Made by a program: the position numbers and the translations under genes
Shown here: positions 7,714-15,167 of the stretch, in pieces
How the letters are laid out: each line of letters starts with the position of its first letter
Numbering within the stretch: the first letter of the stretch is position 1
Notes under the pieces: generated by a model
The model's input: only the letters and a program-made list of their open reading frames with translations
Told to the model about the DNA's origin: nothing
The model's database searches: none
Assembly: GCA_022764165.1 (NCBI GenBank)
Contig: JALERM010000060.1
Coordinates: 1 to 38,858, forward strand
From: Eubacterium sp.
GTDB taxonomy: Bacteria > Bacillota > Clostridia > Lachnospirales > Lachnospiraceae
DNA length: 38,858 nt
Direction of reading: 5' to 3'

Positions 7714-8148
7714 ATGGAAGGTATTTTGAGAAAACATGTATTAAGTGAATATGCATCTATAAGTAGGACCAAAATGATAACAAAAGCTACATTAGATACG
7801 GCTTCGATGGAAGTATCCGACCCAGATGAATTTATCTCTTCTGCTGTAGGACCTACGAGGTTGACAGAGAGCATGGAAGCATCTGATCCGGATGAATTTA
7901 TAATGTCTGGTCCAACGCAAATTACAAAAACTATTGAGATATCTGATCCGGATGGTTTTGTGATGGCAGATCCGACATATCTTACTCATGCGGAAGAAAA
8001 CTCTGATCCAGATGAATTTAGAATGTGGGGAACAACATTAGAAACAAGAGCTGTTGAAACATCTGATCCGGATGAGATGAAAATGGGACCGACAAAAAAT
8101 ACTTATACTATAGAGGCATCAGATGAAGATGAATTCTTATTGATGTAG
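7714..8148 (+). CDS. Multi-core graspetide precursor peptide
   Basis: A 144-residue acidic peptide with a short leader (about residues 1-21, MEGILRKHVLSEYASISR) and six tandem cores. Each core reads T-x-x-T-x-x-x-E-x-S-D-P-D-E-F. First Thr positions are 26, 48, 68, 88, 108 and 127, spaced 19-22 residues. Invariant in all six are Thr at 0 and +3, Glu at +7, Ser at +9, Asp at +10 and +12. Variation is confined to Glu+13 (Gly in core 3), Pro+11 (Glu in core 6) and Phe+14 (Met in core 5). Cores 2, 3, 4 and 6 begin Pro-Thr. Conserved hydroxyl donors beside conserved carboxylates, downstream of an ATP-grasp ligase, are the hallmark of graspetides such as plesiocin, whose cores differ (TTxxxxEE). 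GGAGG lies six bases before ATG 7714. There is no Cys, signal peptide or membrane segment. No dedicated protease or ABC exporter is seen nearby. Confidence 0.85.
   Translation: MEGILRKHVLSEYASISRTKMITKATLDTASMEVSDPDEFISSAVGPTRLTESMEASDPDEFIMSGPTQITKTIEISDPDGFVMADPTYLTHAEENSDPDEFRMWGTTLETRAVETSDPDEMKMGPTKNTYTIEASDEDEFLLM
7789..8145 (+). repeat. Six ~60-bp coding repeats (graspetide cores)
   Basis: Six direct repeats of 57-66 bp starting at 7789, 7855, 7915, 7975, 8035 and 8092. The best conserved part reads TCTGATCCGGATGAATTT or close variants, encoding SDPDEF. All repeat boundaries stay in frame, so selection acts on the peptide. Confidence 0.9.
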
Positions 8149-8290
8149 GACGTAAGAAGGAAGATACGGAATAGTAAATATGCTGGATAGAAATAGTAAG
8201 TTGTTAAATATGTACCAGAAATGCGGAAAATAATAAAATAAAACCGGCTGCAGGAGCAGTCAGATATTATAATTACATATAGTTTTGCAT

Positions 8291-8335
8291 AGCCGACAGG
8301 TTCAGTTTTTTGAGATTGAGTCTGCCGGCTTTTTT
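8291..8335 (+). terminator. Rho-independent terminator
   Basis: AGCCGACAGGTTCA (8291-8304) pairs with TGAGTCTGCCGGCT (8317-8330) apart from one mismatch and two G-U pairs. T6 follows at 8330-8335. It ends the graspetide operon and insulates the transfer genes. Confidence 0.8.
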
Positions 8336-8350
8336 ATTCTTCAAAATACT

Positions 8351-8369
8351 TCCCGACAAATTGTCGGGA
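8351..8369 (+). promoter_or_regulatory. 19-base palindrome upstream of pcfB, first copy
   Basis: TCCCGACAA-A-TTGTCGGGA is a perfect 9-bp inverted repeat around one base. Its right arm overlaps GGGAGGTGG just before the small ORF at 8387. The same block recurs at 10948-10963 together with the following GTGGAA-x-GGAG. It could be a repressor operator or an RNA hairpin hiding a ribosome binding site. Confidence 0.6.
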
Positions 8370-8386
8370 GGTGGAAAGGAGCCAAG

Positions 8387-8425
8387 ATGAGGCAATATTT
8401 ACACCACCTGCTGGTACCGCCGTGA
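8387..8425 (+). CDS. Possible 12-codon leader ORF
   Basis: ATG to TGA encoding MRQYLHHLLVPP, preceded by AAAGGAG with suitable spacing. It follows the palindrome and precedes pcfB by 34 bases. It may be a regulatory leader peptide; at this size coding cannot be shown from sequence alone. Confidence 0.3.
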   Translation: MRQYLHHLLVPP

Positions 8426-8459
8426 GGGAAATCGGCAGGCAGAAAGGAGGTCTTGCAAA

Positions 8460-8942
8460 ATGGAAGAAGAGGTTACCCAGAGGACGATTGCTTTATCCAT
8501 CAGAACAGCGAAACTAACTGGTAACGTGCTGCGTGCTGCGCTGCGGAAGTTTCTGGCGGCACAGCACCAGAAAGGGAAAAATCCTTATAAGCAGGGAAAG
8601 CAGACGGTTAAAGAGCTGATCGGCCAGAATGCCGGTGTTTCCAACATTGAAATCAATGATGGCAATATCAAGTCTTTTGAACGTGTGGCGAAAAAGTACG
8701 GGATTGATTATGCCTTAAAAAAGGATAAATCGGAAAATCCTCCGAAATATCTTGTGTTCTTCAAAGGACGGGATACGGATGTACTGAACCAGGCGTTCAA
8801 GGAGTATGTCGGAAAGCAGATGAAGCAGAAGGATAAGCCTTCCATTATGGAAAAACTTACCCATTTCAAAGAGGTTGTTGCAAAAGGCAAAAACCGGGAG
8901 CGAGCCAAAGAACACCAGAAGGACAGGGGGCAGAGCTTATGA
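8460..8942 (+). CDS. PcfB-like protein (DUF3801)
   Basis: Protein of 160 residues of the PcfB/DUF3801 family. It begins with a helical 'RTIALSIRTAKLTGNVLRAAL' and has a central compact domain around 'GNIKSFERVAKKYGIDYALK' and 'PPKYLVFFKGRDTDVLNQAF'. The tail is very basic. In pCF10, PcfB is a substrate-receptor accessory of the coupling protein PcfC, and here it sits directly before the VirD4-type gene and overlaps it (ATGA). AAAGGAGG (8443-8450) lies nine bases before ATG 8460. It marks the start of the transfer operon. Confidence 0.88.
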   Translation: MEEEVTQRTIALSIRTAKLTGNVLRAALRKFLAAQHQKGKNPYKQGKQTVKELIGQNAGVSNIEINDGNIKSFERVAKKYGIDYALKKDKSENPPKYLVFFKGRDTDVLNQAFKEYVGKQMKQKDKPSIMEKLTHFKEVVAKGKNRERAKEHQKDRGQSL

Positions 8943-10930
8943 TGAATTTAATGCCGGATGCTCCCCGCAGCCAGAAAAAAGGTGGAAAAGGGCATCGAAG
9001 CCGTGCATCGCCGAAGCAGAAATCAAAACAATTCAGCTTTTCCATTCCGGCAGACAGCATTCTTGGAAAAATGATTGCGGATGTGCGGGCATTTGTTCAG
9101 GAAAAGATCAACGTTCTGCAGTCACTGGATAAGAAAAAATTGTTTCTGACAAACTTTCCTTATCTCATATTTGGCTATTTTACAGATAAGATTGTATGGC
9201 TCTACCGGGTCAGCGATGGCGCAACCGGGTGGGATAAGCTGATGGAAACTTTAAACTATTTTGAGCGTGCATTTGCAGATCCGTTTCCCAGCATATATTA
9301 CATGGATCTGCTTTATGGATTTGCCGGTGGTGTGGCAATAAAACTAATCGTGTATTACAGGTCAAAGAACGCCAAGAAGTACCGGCAGGGTGTTGAGTAT
9401 GGTTCTGCCAGATGGGGGACGGAAAAAGATATTCAGCCGTACAAAGATCCAATCTTTGAGAATAATATCATTCTTACAGCAACGGAATGGCTGATGATGT
9501 CCGGCAGGCCGAAGAACCCTAAATTTGCCAGAAATAAAAATATTCTGGTGATCGGCGGTTCCGGTTCGGGCAAGACTCGGTTTTTTGTAAAACCGAATCT
9601 GATGCAGATGCACAGCTCTTATGTGGTCACAGACCCGAAGGGGACTGTTTTAGTGGAGGTGGGAAAATTGCTTGCAAGAGGCACACCCATGATGGATGAG
9701 AATGGGAAATTGGTGCGTGATAAAAATGGAAAAGTGGTGTATGAGCCTTATAAAATTAAGGTCCTGAATACCATCAATTTCAAAAAATCCATGCATTATA
9801 ATCCGTTTGTCTACATCCGCAGTGAAAAAGACATCCTGAAACTGGTGACAACCATCATTGCCAATACCAAAGGAGAAGGACAGCAGGCAGGGGAAGATTT
9901 TTGGGTAAAGGCTGAGAAGTTATACTACTGTGCGCTGATCGGCTATATCTGGTATGAAGGCCGTGAGGAAGAAAAGAATTTCAACACACTTCTTGCCATG
10001 ATTAATGCATCAGAAGCCAGGGAAGATGATGAAAATTTCAAAAATCCGGTTGACCTTATGTTTGAGGAACTGGAGCAGAGAGACCCGGAACACTTTGCAG
10101 TGAGACAGTACAAAAAATACAAACTTGCTGCCGGAAAGACGGCAAAGTCTATCCTGATCAGCTGCGGAGCAAGGCTTGCCCCATTTGATATTAAGGAACT
10201 GCGGGAGCTTATGAGTTACGATGAATTGGAACTGGATATGCTGGGAGACAGGAAGACAGCATTGTTTGTCATCATTTCTGATACGGATGATACGTTCAAT
10301 TTCGTGGTATCCATGATGTACACGCAGTTATTTAACCTGCTGTGTGACCGGGCAGATGATGTATATGACGGCAGGCTGCCGATCCATGTGCGCTGCCTGC
10401 TTGATGAGTTTGCGAATATTGGGCAGATACCAAAGTTTGAGAAGCTGATTGCTACTATCCGTAGCAGGGAAATATCAGCTTCTATTATTTTGCAGTCCAA
10501 GAGCCAGTTAAAGGCAATCTATAAGGATAACTCTGACACGATTGAAGGCAACTGTGATTCCACAATCTTTCTGGGAGGGAAGGAAAAAACCACCTTAAAA
10601 GAGATGGCGGAACTTCTGGGAAAGGAAACGATTGATCTTTATAATACCTCGGATACAAGGGGAAGCCAGCGTTCCTATGGTATGAATTACCAGAAAACAG
10701 GGAAGGAGCTGATGAGCCAGGATGAAATAGCAGTTATGGACGGCGGGAAATGTATCCTACAGCTTCGTGGTGTCAGGCCGTTCTTCTCGGATAAATATGA
10801 CATCTGCAAGCATAAGAATTACAGGTATCTGTCGGACTATGACAAAAAGAACCGCTTTGATATTGAAAAATATCTTAGCACCAGTCTCGTGCTGAAACCG
10901 GATGATACGGTGGAAGTCTATGAGATGTAA
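8939..10930 (+). CDS. VirD4/TcpA-type coupling protein
   Basis: Type IV coupling ATPase of 663 residues that would deliver the relaxase-DNA complex to the secretion channel. There are two N-terminal membrane helices (about 75-95 and 125-145). Walker A is 'IGGSGSGKTRF' with K212, and 'YVVTDPKGTVLVEVG' follows. Walker B is 'CLLDEFANIGQIPKFE' with D489-E490. The C-terminal 'DGGKCILQLRGVRPFFSDKY' is typical of the VirD4/TraG branch in Firmicute ICEs. The gene overlaps pcfB by four bases; a second ATG at 8942 is equally usable. It appears full length and intact. A regulatory block follows before maff2. Confidence 0.95.
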   Translation: MMNLMPDAPRSQKKGGKGHRSRASPKQKSKQFSFSIPADSILGKMIADVRAFVQEKINVLQSLDKKKLFLTNFPYLIFGYFTDKIVWLYRVSDGATGWDKLMETLNYFERAFADPFPSIYYMDLLYGFAGGVAIKLIVYYRSKNAKKYRQGVEYGSARWGTEKDIQPYKDPIFENNIILTATEWLMMSGRPKNPKFARNKNILVIGGSGSGKTRFFVKPNLMQMHSSYVVTDPKGTVLVEVGKLLARGTPMMDENGKLVRDKNGKVVYEPYKIKVLNTINFKKSMHYNPFVYIRSEKDILKLVTTIIANTKGEGQQAGEDFWVKAEKLYYCALIGYIWYEGREEEKNFNTLLAMINASEAREDDENFKNPVDLMFEELEQRDPEHFAVRQYKKYKLAAGKTAKSILISCGARLAPFDIKELRELMSYDELELDMLGDRKTALFVIISDTDDTFNFVVSMMYTQLFNLLCDRADDVYDGRLPIHVRCLLDEFANIGQIPKFEKLIATIRSREISASIILQSKSQLKAIYKDNSDTIEGNCDSTIFLGGKEKTTLKEMAELLGKETIDLYNTSDTRGSQRSYGMNYQKTGKELMSQDEIAVMDGGKCILQLRGVRPFFSDKYDICKHKNYRYLSDYDKKNRFDIEKYLSTSLVLKPDDTVEVYEM

Positions 10931-10947
10931 CCAGTAAATCGGCAGCT

Positions 10948-10963
10948 TCCCGACAAGTTGTCG
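10948..10963 (+). promoter_or_regulatory. Palindrome after the coupling-protein gene, second copy
   Basis: TCCCGACAA-G-TTGTCG repeats the 8351 element; the outer three bases of the right arm have diverged, leaving a perfect CGACAA/TTGTCG core. As in the first copy it is followed by GTGGAA, a strong ribosome binding site and a small ORF. Confidence 0.55.
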
Positions 10964-10984
10964 CAAAGTGGAAGGAGGAAAGCA

Positions 10985-11134
10985 ATGGCTGCCATTGGAA
11001 AAAGGCAGCCGGTACCCCATCGGCTAAAATGTAAGTACCGGCTGCGCAGTGTCGGATTTTCCAAAGGAAAAATCCTGCCTTTATGTTACCACACAGGGCG
11101 GGATTTTCACAGGGTTTTTCTCTTCCTTTTTTAA
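10985..11134 (+). CDS. Possible 49-aa ORF in the maff2 leader
   Basis: ORF of 49 residues, MAAIGKRQPVPHRLK onwards, very basic, ending just before maff2. AAGGAGG (10971-10977) lies seven bases before ATG 10985. The whole ORF coincides with a chain of inverted repeats, so its coding sequence is shaped by RNA structure. It may be a regulatory leader ORF rather than a protein gene. I know no family for it. Confidence 0.3.
   Translation: MAAIGKRQPVPHRLKCKYRLRSVGFSKGKILPLCYHTGRDFHRVFLFLF
10987..11106 (+). promoter_or_regulatory. Structured leader with two pairs of competing hairpins
   Basis: Hairpin A: GGCTGCC (10987-10993) with GGCAGCC (11004-11010). Hairpin B: an 11-bp perfect repeat, GCAGCCGGTAC (11005-11015) with GTACCGGCTGC (11035-11045). 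A and B share 11005-11010 and exclude each other. Hairpin C: GGATTTTCC (11054-11062) with GGAAAAATCC (11066-11075). Hairpin D: 11070-11079 with 11097-11106. C and D share 11070-11075. The block lies directly before maff2 and looks like an attenuator or other switch. Confidence 0.55.
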
Positions 11135-11151
11135 AGAAAGGACATACACAT

Positions 11152-11367
11152 ATGGGATTTTTTACTACGGCGATTACGACCTTAAAAACACTGGTTTGTG
11201 CCATCGGTGCCGGACTTGCGGCATGGGGTGTCATCAACCTGCTGGAAGGATATGGCAATGACAACCCCGGGGCCAAGTCGCAGGGGATAAAACAGCTCAT
11301 GGCTGGCGGTGGCATTGTGCTGATTGGAATGAACCTGATCCCGCAGCTGGCAACGCTGTTCGGATAA
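11152..11367 (+). CDS. Maff2-family pilin-like membrane protein
   Basis: Protein of 71 residues with two hydrophobic helices (about 8-30 and 48-70) joined by a polar 'GYGNDNPGAKSQGIKQ' loop. This is the Maff2 family, a VirB2/TrbC-like small subunit next to the secretion genes in clostridial ICEs. Start at ATG 11152, with AAAGGA (11137-11142) nine bases upstream; longer in-frame ORF starts at 11083 fall inside the leader structures. The stop is four bases before the VirB6-like gene, so the two are coupled. Confidence 0.88.
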   Translation: MGFFTTAITTLKTLVCAIGAGLAAWGVINLLEGYGNDNPGAKSQGIKQLMAGGGIVLIGMNLIPQLATLFG

Positions 11368-11371
11368 TTGG

Positions 11372-12244
11372 ATGAACGGGATTATTGAGAAGATAACAGA
11401 GTTCATAAAGGAGCTTCTGACAGGATGGATCACATCCAACCTGGACACCATGTTCACGGATGTCAATACGAAGGTGGGAACCATTGCTGCGGAAGTTGGA
11501 AGGACGCCCCAAGACTGGAACAGTGGCATTTTTTCGATGATAAAGAGCTTGTCGGATAATGTCATTGTCCCTATTGCGGGGATGATTATCACGTTTGTGC
11601 TGTGCTATGAGCTGATTTCCATGATCATGGAGAAGAACAACATGCATGATACGGACACGTTCATGTTTTTTAAGTACATTTTCAAGATGTGGGTAGCGGT
11701 ATATCTGGTGACCCATACCTTTGATATTGCGATGGCCATTTTCGATGTGGCAAACCATGTGGTGACGAGTGCCGGAGGCATAATAAACGGCAATGCTTCC
11801 ATAGATGTGGCAGATGCGCTGCAGGCCATTTTGGAGAATGGCGTGGAGGATATGGGCATCGGGGAACTGTTAGGGCTTGGCGTGGAGACGATGATCGTGA
11901 GTCTTTGCATGAAGATCATATCCGTCCTGATTACCGTCATTTTATATGGGCGTATGATCGAGATCTACCTTTATGTATCTGTTTCACCTATCCCATTTGC
12001 TACCTTTACCAACCGGGAATGGGGAAGCATTGGGAACAATTATGTGAAAGCACTGATGGCGTTAGGGTTCCAGGGATTTTTCATGATGGTATGTGTGGCG
12101 ATTTACGCTGTGCTGGTCAATTCCATCACAGTGGCAGACAACATCCACACGGCAATCTGGTCTGTGGCTGCCTATACCGTAATCCTGTGCTTCAGTTTAT
12201 TTAAGACAGGCTCCCTGTCAAAGTCAATTTTTAATGCACATTAG
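11372..12244 (+). CDS. VirB6/TrbL-like conjugal transfer membrane protein
   Basis: Polytopic membrane protein of 290 residues, the inner-membrane channel component of the transfer apparatus (CD0411/TrbL-like). The N-terminal amphipathic 'EKITEFIKELLTGWI' is followed by at least five hydrophobic segments, among them 'VIVPIAGMIITFVLCYEL', 'IISVLITVILYGRMIEIYLY' and 'GFFMMVCVAIYAVLV'. The 'YVSVSPIPFATFTNREWGSI' stretch is typical of the family. It starts four bases after the maff2 stop without a strong site of its own, suggesting coupling. PrgI follows after 11 bases. Confidence 0.88.
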   Translation: MNGIIEKITEFIKELLTGWITSNLDTMFTDVNTKVGTIAAEVGRTPQDWNSGIFSMIKSLSDNVIVPIAGMIITFVLCYELISMIMEKNNMHDTDTFMFFKYIFKMWVAVYLVTHTFDIAMAIFDVANHVVTSAGGIINGNASIDVADALQAILENGVEDMGIGELLGLGVETMIVSLCMKIISVLITVILYGRMIEIYLYVSVSPIPFATFTNREWGSIGNNYVKALMALGFQGFFMMVCVAIYAVLVNSITVADNIHTAIWSVAAYTVILCFSLFKTGSLSKSIFNAH

Positions 12245-12255
12245 GAGGGAAAGCT

Positions 12256-12684
12256 ATGGCGTATGTACCTGTGCCAAAAGACTTGTCGAAAGTCAAGACA
12301 AAGGTGGCACTGAACCTGACTAAAAGACAGATCATCTGCTTCTCCCTTGCGGGAGTGTGCGGATTACCAGTTTACTTTTTTACAAAAACAGGTCTGGGAA
12401 CAGATGTGGCGGCAACACTGATGGTCATTGTGATGCTGCCTTTTTTCTTTCTGGCGATGTATGAGAAAGATGGGTTCCCTGCCGAAAAGATACTATTCCA
12501 CATCATCCGGCAGAAATTTCTACGTCCGGGTGTACGTGTTTATCAGTGTGAAAACATGTATGACCGGCTTGTGGAGCAGGTCAGAATAGAGAAAGAAGGT
12601 GCAAAACTTGAGAAAAAGGCAAAAGAAGCCAGGGAAGCGAGAAATCCGTTCCGTTTCCACCGGAAATCCTGCCGTAAAAAGTAG
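12256..12684 (+). CDS. PrgI-family protein
   Basis: Protein of 142 residues with 'YVPVPKDLSKVKTKVALNLT' at the N-terminus, two transmembrane helices (about 32-50 and 54-75) and a charged C-terminal tail. This is the PrgI family, a VirB3-like part of Gram-positive conjugation channels that works with VirB4. AGGAGGG lies just before ATG 12256. The last 86 bases overlap the nominal start of the VirB4 gene in another frame, so the VirB4 start is uncertain. Confidence 0.87.
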   Translation: MAYVPVPKDLSKVKTKVALNLTKRQIICFSLAGVCGLPVYFFTKTGLGTDVAATLMVIVMLPFFFLAMYEKDGFPAEKILFHIIRQKFLRPGVRVYQCENMYDRLVEQVRIEKEGAKLEKKAKEAREARNPFRFHRKSCRKK

Positions 12685-15136
12685 GTCACAGCCTGCAGGA
12701 AACGTTGGGCTTACAAAAGAGGAAAAGAAACGGCTGCGCCAGCTGCGGGAGAAAAAAGCAGAGCAGAAAAAGAAGAAGGTCCCTTTCACGGCGCAGGAGA
12801 CACTCCCTTATAAAGAAATATACCGGGACGGTATATGCCAGACGGAGGACAGGTTCTTTTCTAAGACAATTCAGTTTTTTGATATTAACTATCAGCTTGC
12901 AAAGAATGATGACAAGACAACGATTTTTGAGAATTACTGTGAGTTCCTGAATTACTTTGACAGTTCTGTCCGTTTTCAGATCACGTTTTTAAACCAGCAG
13001 GTCAACTTTGATGAGTATTCCAAGACCATTGATATTCCACCAAAAGGGGATGCGTTTGATGACATCCGGAAGGAATATGCGGATATGCTGAAAATGCAGC
13101 TTGCAAAAGGAAATAATGGTCTGGTGAAGACAAAGTATATCACCTTTGGGATTAAAGCGGAGAGCCTGCGGGCAGCAAAATCCAGGCTGGAGCGTATTGA
13201 GACAGGGATTCTTAACAACTTTAAAGTACTGGGGGCTGCGGCAAGGCCATTGAATGGTCTGGAACGTCTTAAAATCCTCCATGACACTATGAATATGGAT
13301 ACCAAGGAATCGTTTAAATTCCATTACGGGATGGTGGCAAAGACAGGGCTTGGGACAAAGGACTTTATTGCCCCAACCGGTTTTGATTTCCGTAATGACA
13401 GCTATTTCCGTATGGGGCAGACATTCGGATGCGTGTCCTATCTGCAGATCACTTCACCGGAGCTGACGGATAAGATGCTGGCGGATTTCCTTGACATGGA
13501 GGAAAACCTGATTGTAAACATCCATGTGCAGCCCGTAGACCCGAAGGCAGCCATTAAGAGCCTGAAAAATATCCTTTCCAATATCCAGAAAATGAAGATA
13601 GAGGAGCAGAAAAAGGCAGTAAGAAGCGGATATGACATGGACATCATCCCTACGGACATTTCCACTTATGGGGAAGAAGCAGAGAATTTGCTGAATGAAC
13701 TGCAGTCCAGAAATGAGAAGATGTTTAAAGTAACATTCCTTCTGATGAATACGGCGGACAGTAAAAGGAAGCTGGATAATATCGCTTACCAGACTGCCGG
13801 TATTGCACAGAAATATAACTGCAATATCCGCAGGCTCCAGTATCTGCAGGAACAGGGCATGGTGGCATCCCTTCCGCTGGGGATGAACCAGACAGGTGTC
13901 CACAGGCTTCTGACTACTACATCCACAGCGATTTTTGTGCCGTTTACCACGCAGGAACTGTTTATGGATGGGGAGGCACTTTATTACGGTCTGAATGCGT
14001 TATCCAACAACATGATCATGGTTGACCGTAAGAAACTGAAAAACCCCAATGGCCTGATTTTAGGTACGCCGGGTTCCGGAAAGTCTTTTGCGGCGAAGAG
14101 GGAAATCCTGAATGTATTCCTGATCACGGATGATGATATTATCGTGTGCGACCCGGAAGGGGAGTATTTCCCATTGGTAAATGCTTTAAACGGGCAGGTG
14201 GTAAAGATTAGTGCAAAAAGTACCGATTATATCAATCCCATGGATGTAAACCTGGATGTGATCTACCATCCGGAGAAGTACCGGATTAACGGGGATACGG
14301 AGGATGTGGACACCATTATTGCGGACAAATCCGAGTTTATTGCCTCGTTCTGTGAACTTATTATGAAAAAGCCGCAGGGTGCGGAGCTGGACGGCGATGA
14401 AGTGTCCATTATCGACCACTGTATTAAGGATATTTATGAGGAATTTCTTTATAATGATCCGGTACCGGAAAAAATGCCGGTGTTAGAGGACTTCCTGAAT
14501 CGGCTGAATGATTATGCCGACCAGAATGATGCGGCAAGGAGGATTGCAAACTGCCTGTAGCTTTATGTTACAGGTTCACAGAATGTGTTCAACCACAGGA
14601 CAAATGTGGATATGAATAACCGGGTGGTGTGTTTTGACATTAAGGATTTGGGAACCACGCTTCGGAAAGCAGGGATGCTGATTGTCCAGAATATGGTATG
14701 GACAAGGGTGTCCACCAACAGGGCACTAAAAAAAGCAACCAGGTACTATGTGGATGAGTTCCACCTTCTTCTGAAGCAGCCGCAGACAGCCAACTATTCG
14801 GTGGAAATCTGGAAGCGTTTCCGTAAATGGGGCGGCATTCCCACTGGACTGACACAGAATGTAAGCGATTTTCTTGGTTCCCTGGCGGTGGAAAACATCG
14901 TAGGCAACAGTGATTTTATATATATGCTGAACCAGCATAGTGGTGACCAGAAAATACTTGCGGAAAAACTGAATATCTCGCAGCATCAGCTCTCTTTCGT
15001 CAATAACAGTAATGCCGGGGAAGGGCTGATTTTTTATGGGAATGTGATCATTCCATTCTCTGATAAGTATCCGACAGATACAAAAACCTATGCCATCATG
15101 AGTACAAAACCGGAAGAAATGCAGACGGAAGGGTAA
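12599..15136 (+). pseudogene. virB4: VirB4-like conjugation ATPase, interrupted by in-frame TAG
   Basis: VirB4/TraE-type ATPase that powers the transfer channel. The frame is continuous from 12599 to TAA 15136 except for TAG at 14558-14560 (codon 654). Fragment 1 (653 residues) holds the N-terminal VirB4 domain and Walker A 'GTPGSGKSF' with K495. Fragment 2 (nominal GTG 14585) holds Walker B 'YYVDEFH' with D719-E720 and the C-terminal 'GLTQNVSDFLGS' region. Relatives read ...ALELYVTGSQN where this gene reads ...NCL-stop-LYVTGSQN, so a single Glu codon GAG to TAG change explains it. The first fragment lacks Walker B, so transfer should fail unless the codon is read through or is a sequence error. 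GTG 12599 overlaps prgI; the true start could be TTG 12608. Confidence 0.9.
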
Positions 15137-15138
15137 TC

Positions 15139-15158
15139 CCTCTTTTGCAGAAAAGAGG
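15139..15158 (+). promoter_or_regulatory. Hairpin covering the NlpC/P60 gene ribosome binding site
   Basis: CCTCTTTT (15139-15146), loop GCAG, AAAAGAGG (15151-15158): a perfect 8-bp stem. The right arm is the first half of the GAGGTGAGG ribosome binding site for the TTG start at 15168, so the stem would hide it. No T tract follows, so it is not a terminator. Confidence 0.55.
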
Positions 15159-15167
15159 TGAGGCATT

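Larger units (their letters stand above)
8149..8459 (+). other. Intergenic junction between cargo block and transfer operon
   Basis: No larger gene is seen. It holds an AT-rich tail after the precursor, a TATAAT-like hexamer at 8268-8273 without a convincing -35, a strong terminator (8291-8335), a 19-base palindrome (8351-8369), a 12-codon ORF (8387-8425) and the AAAGGAGG site (8443-8450) of the next gene. Base composition returns to backbone level after about 8340, so the right edge of the cargo probably lies here. Confidence 0.5.

Noticed and set aside
7789-8145. Regularly spaced repeats that could suggest a CRISPR array or DNA satellite
   Set aside because: Repeats are in-frame coding units with coding-type variation, no unique spacers and no cas genes.
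8268-8273. TATAAT-like hexamer before the pcfB terminator region
   Set aside because: No -35 at a usable distance and a terminator lies directly downstream, so a promoter there would be pointless.
11905-12204. 99-codon plus-strand ORF inside the VirB6-like gene
   Set aside because: Odd-frame reading of conserved membrane helices, with no RBS and no family match; unlike tnpV it has no recognisable protein.
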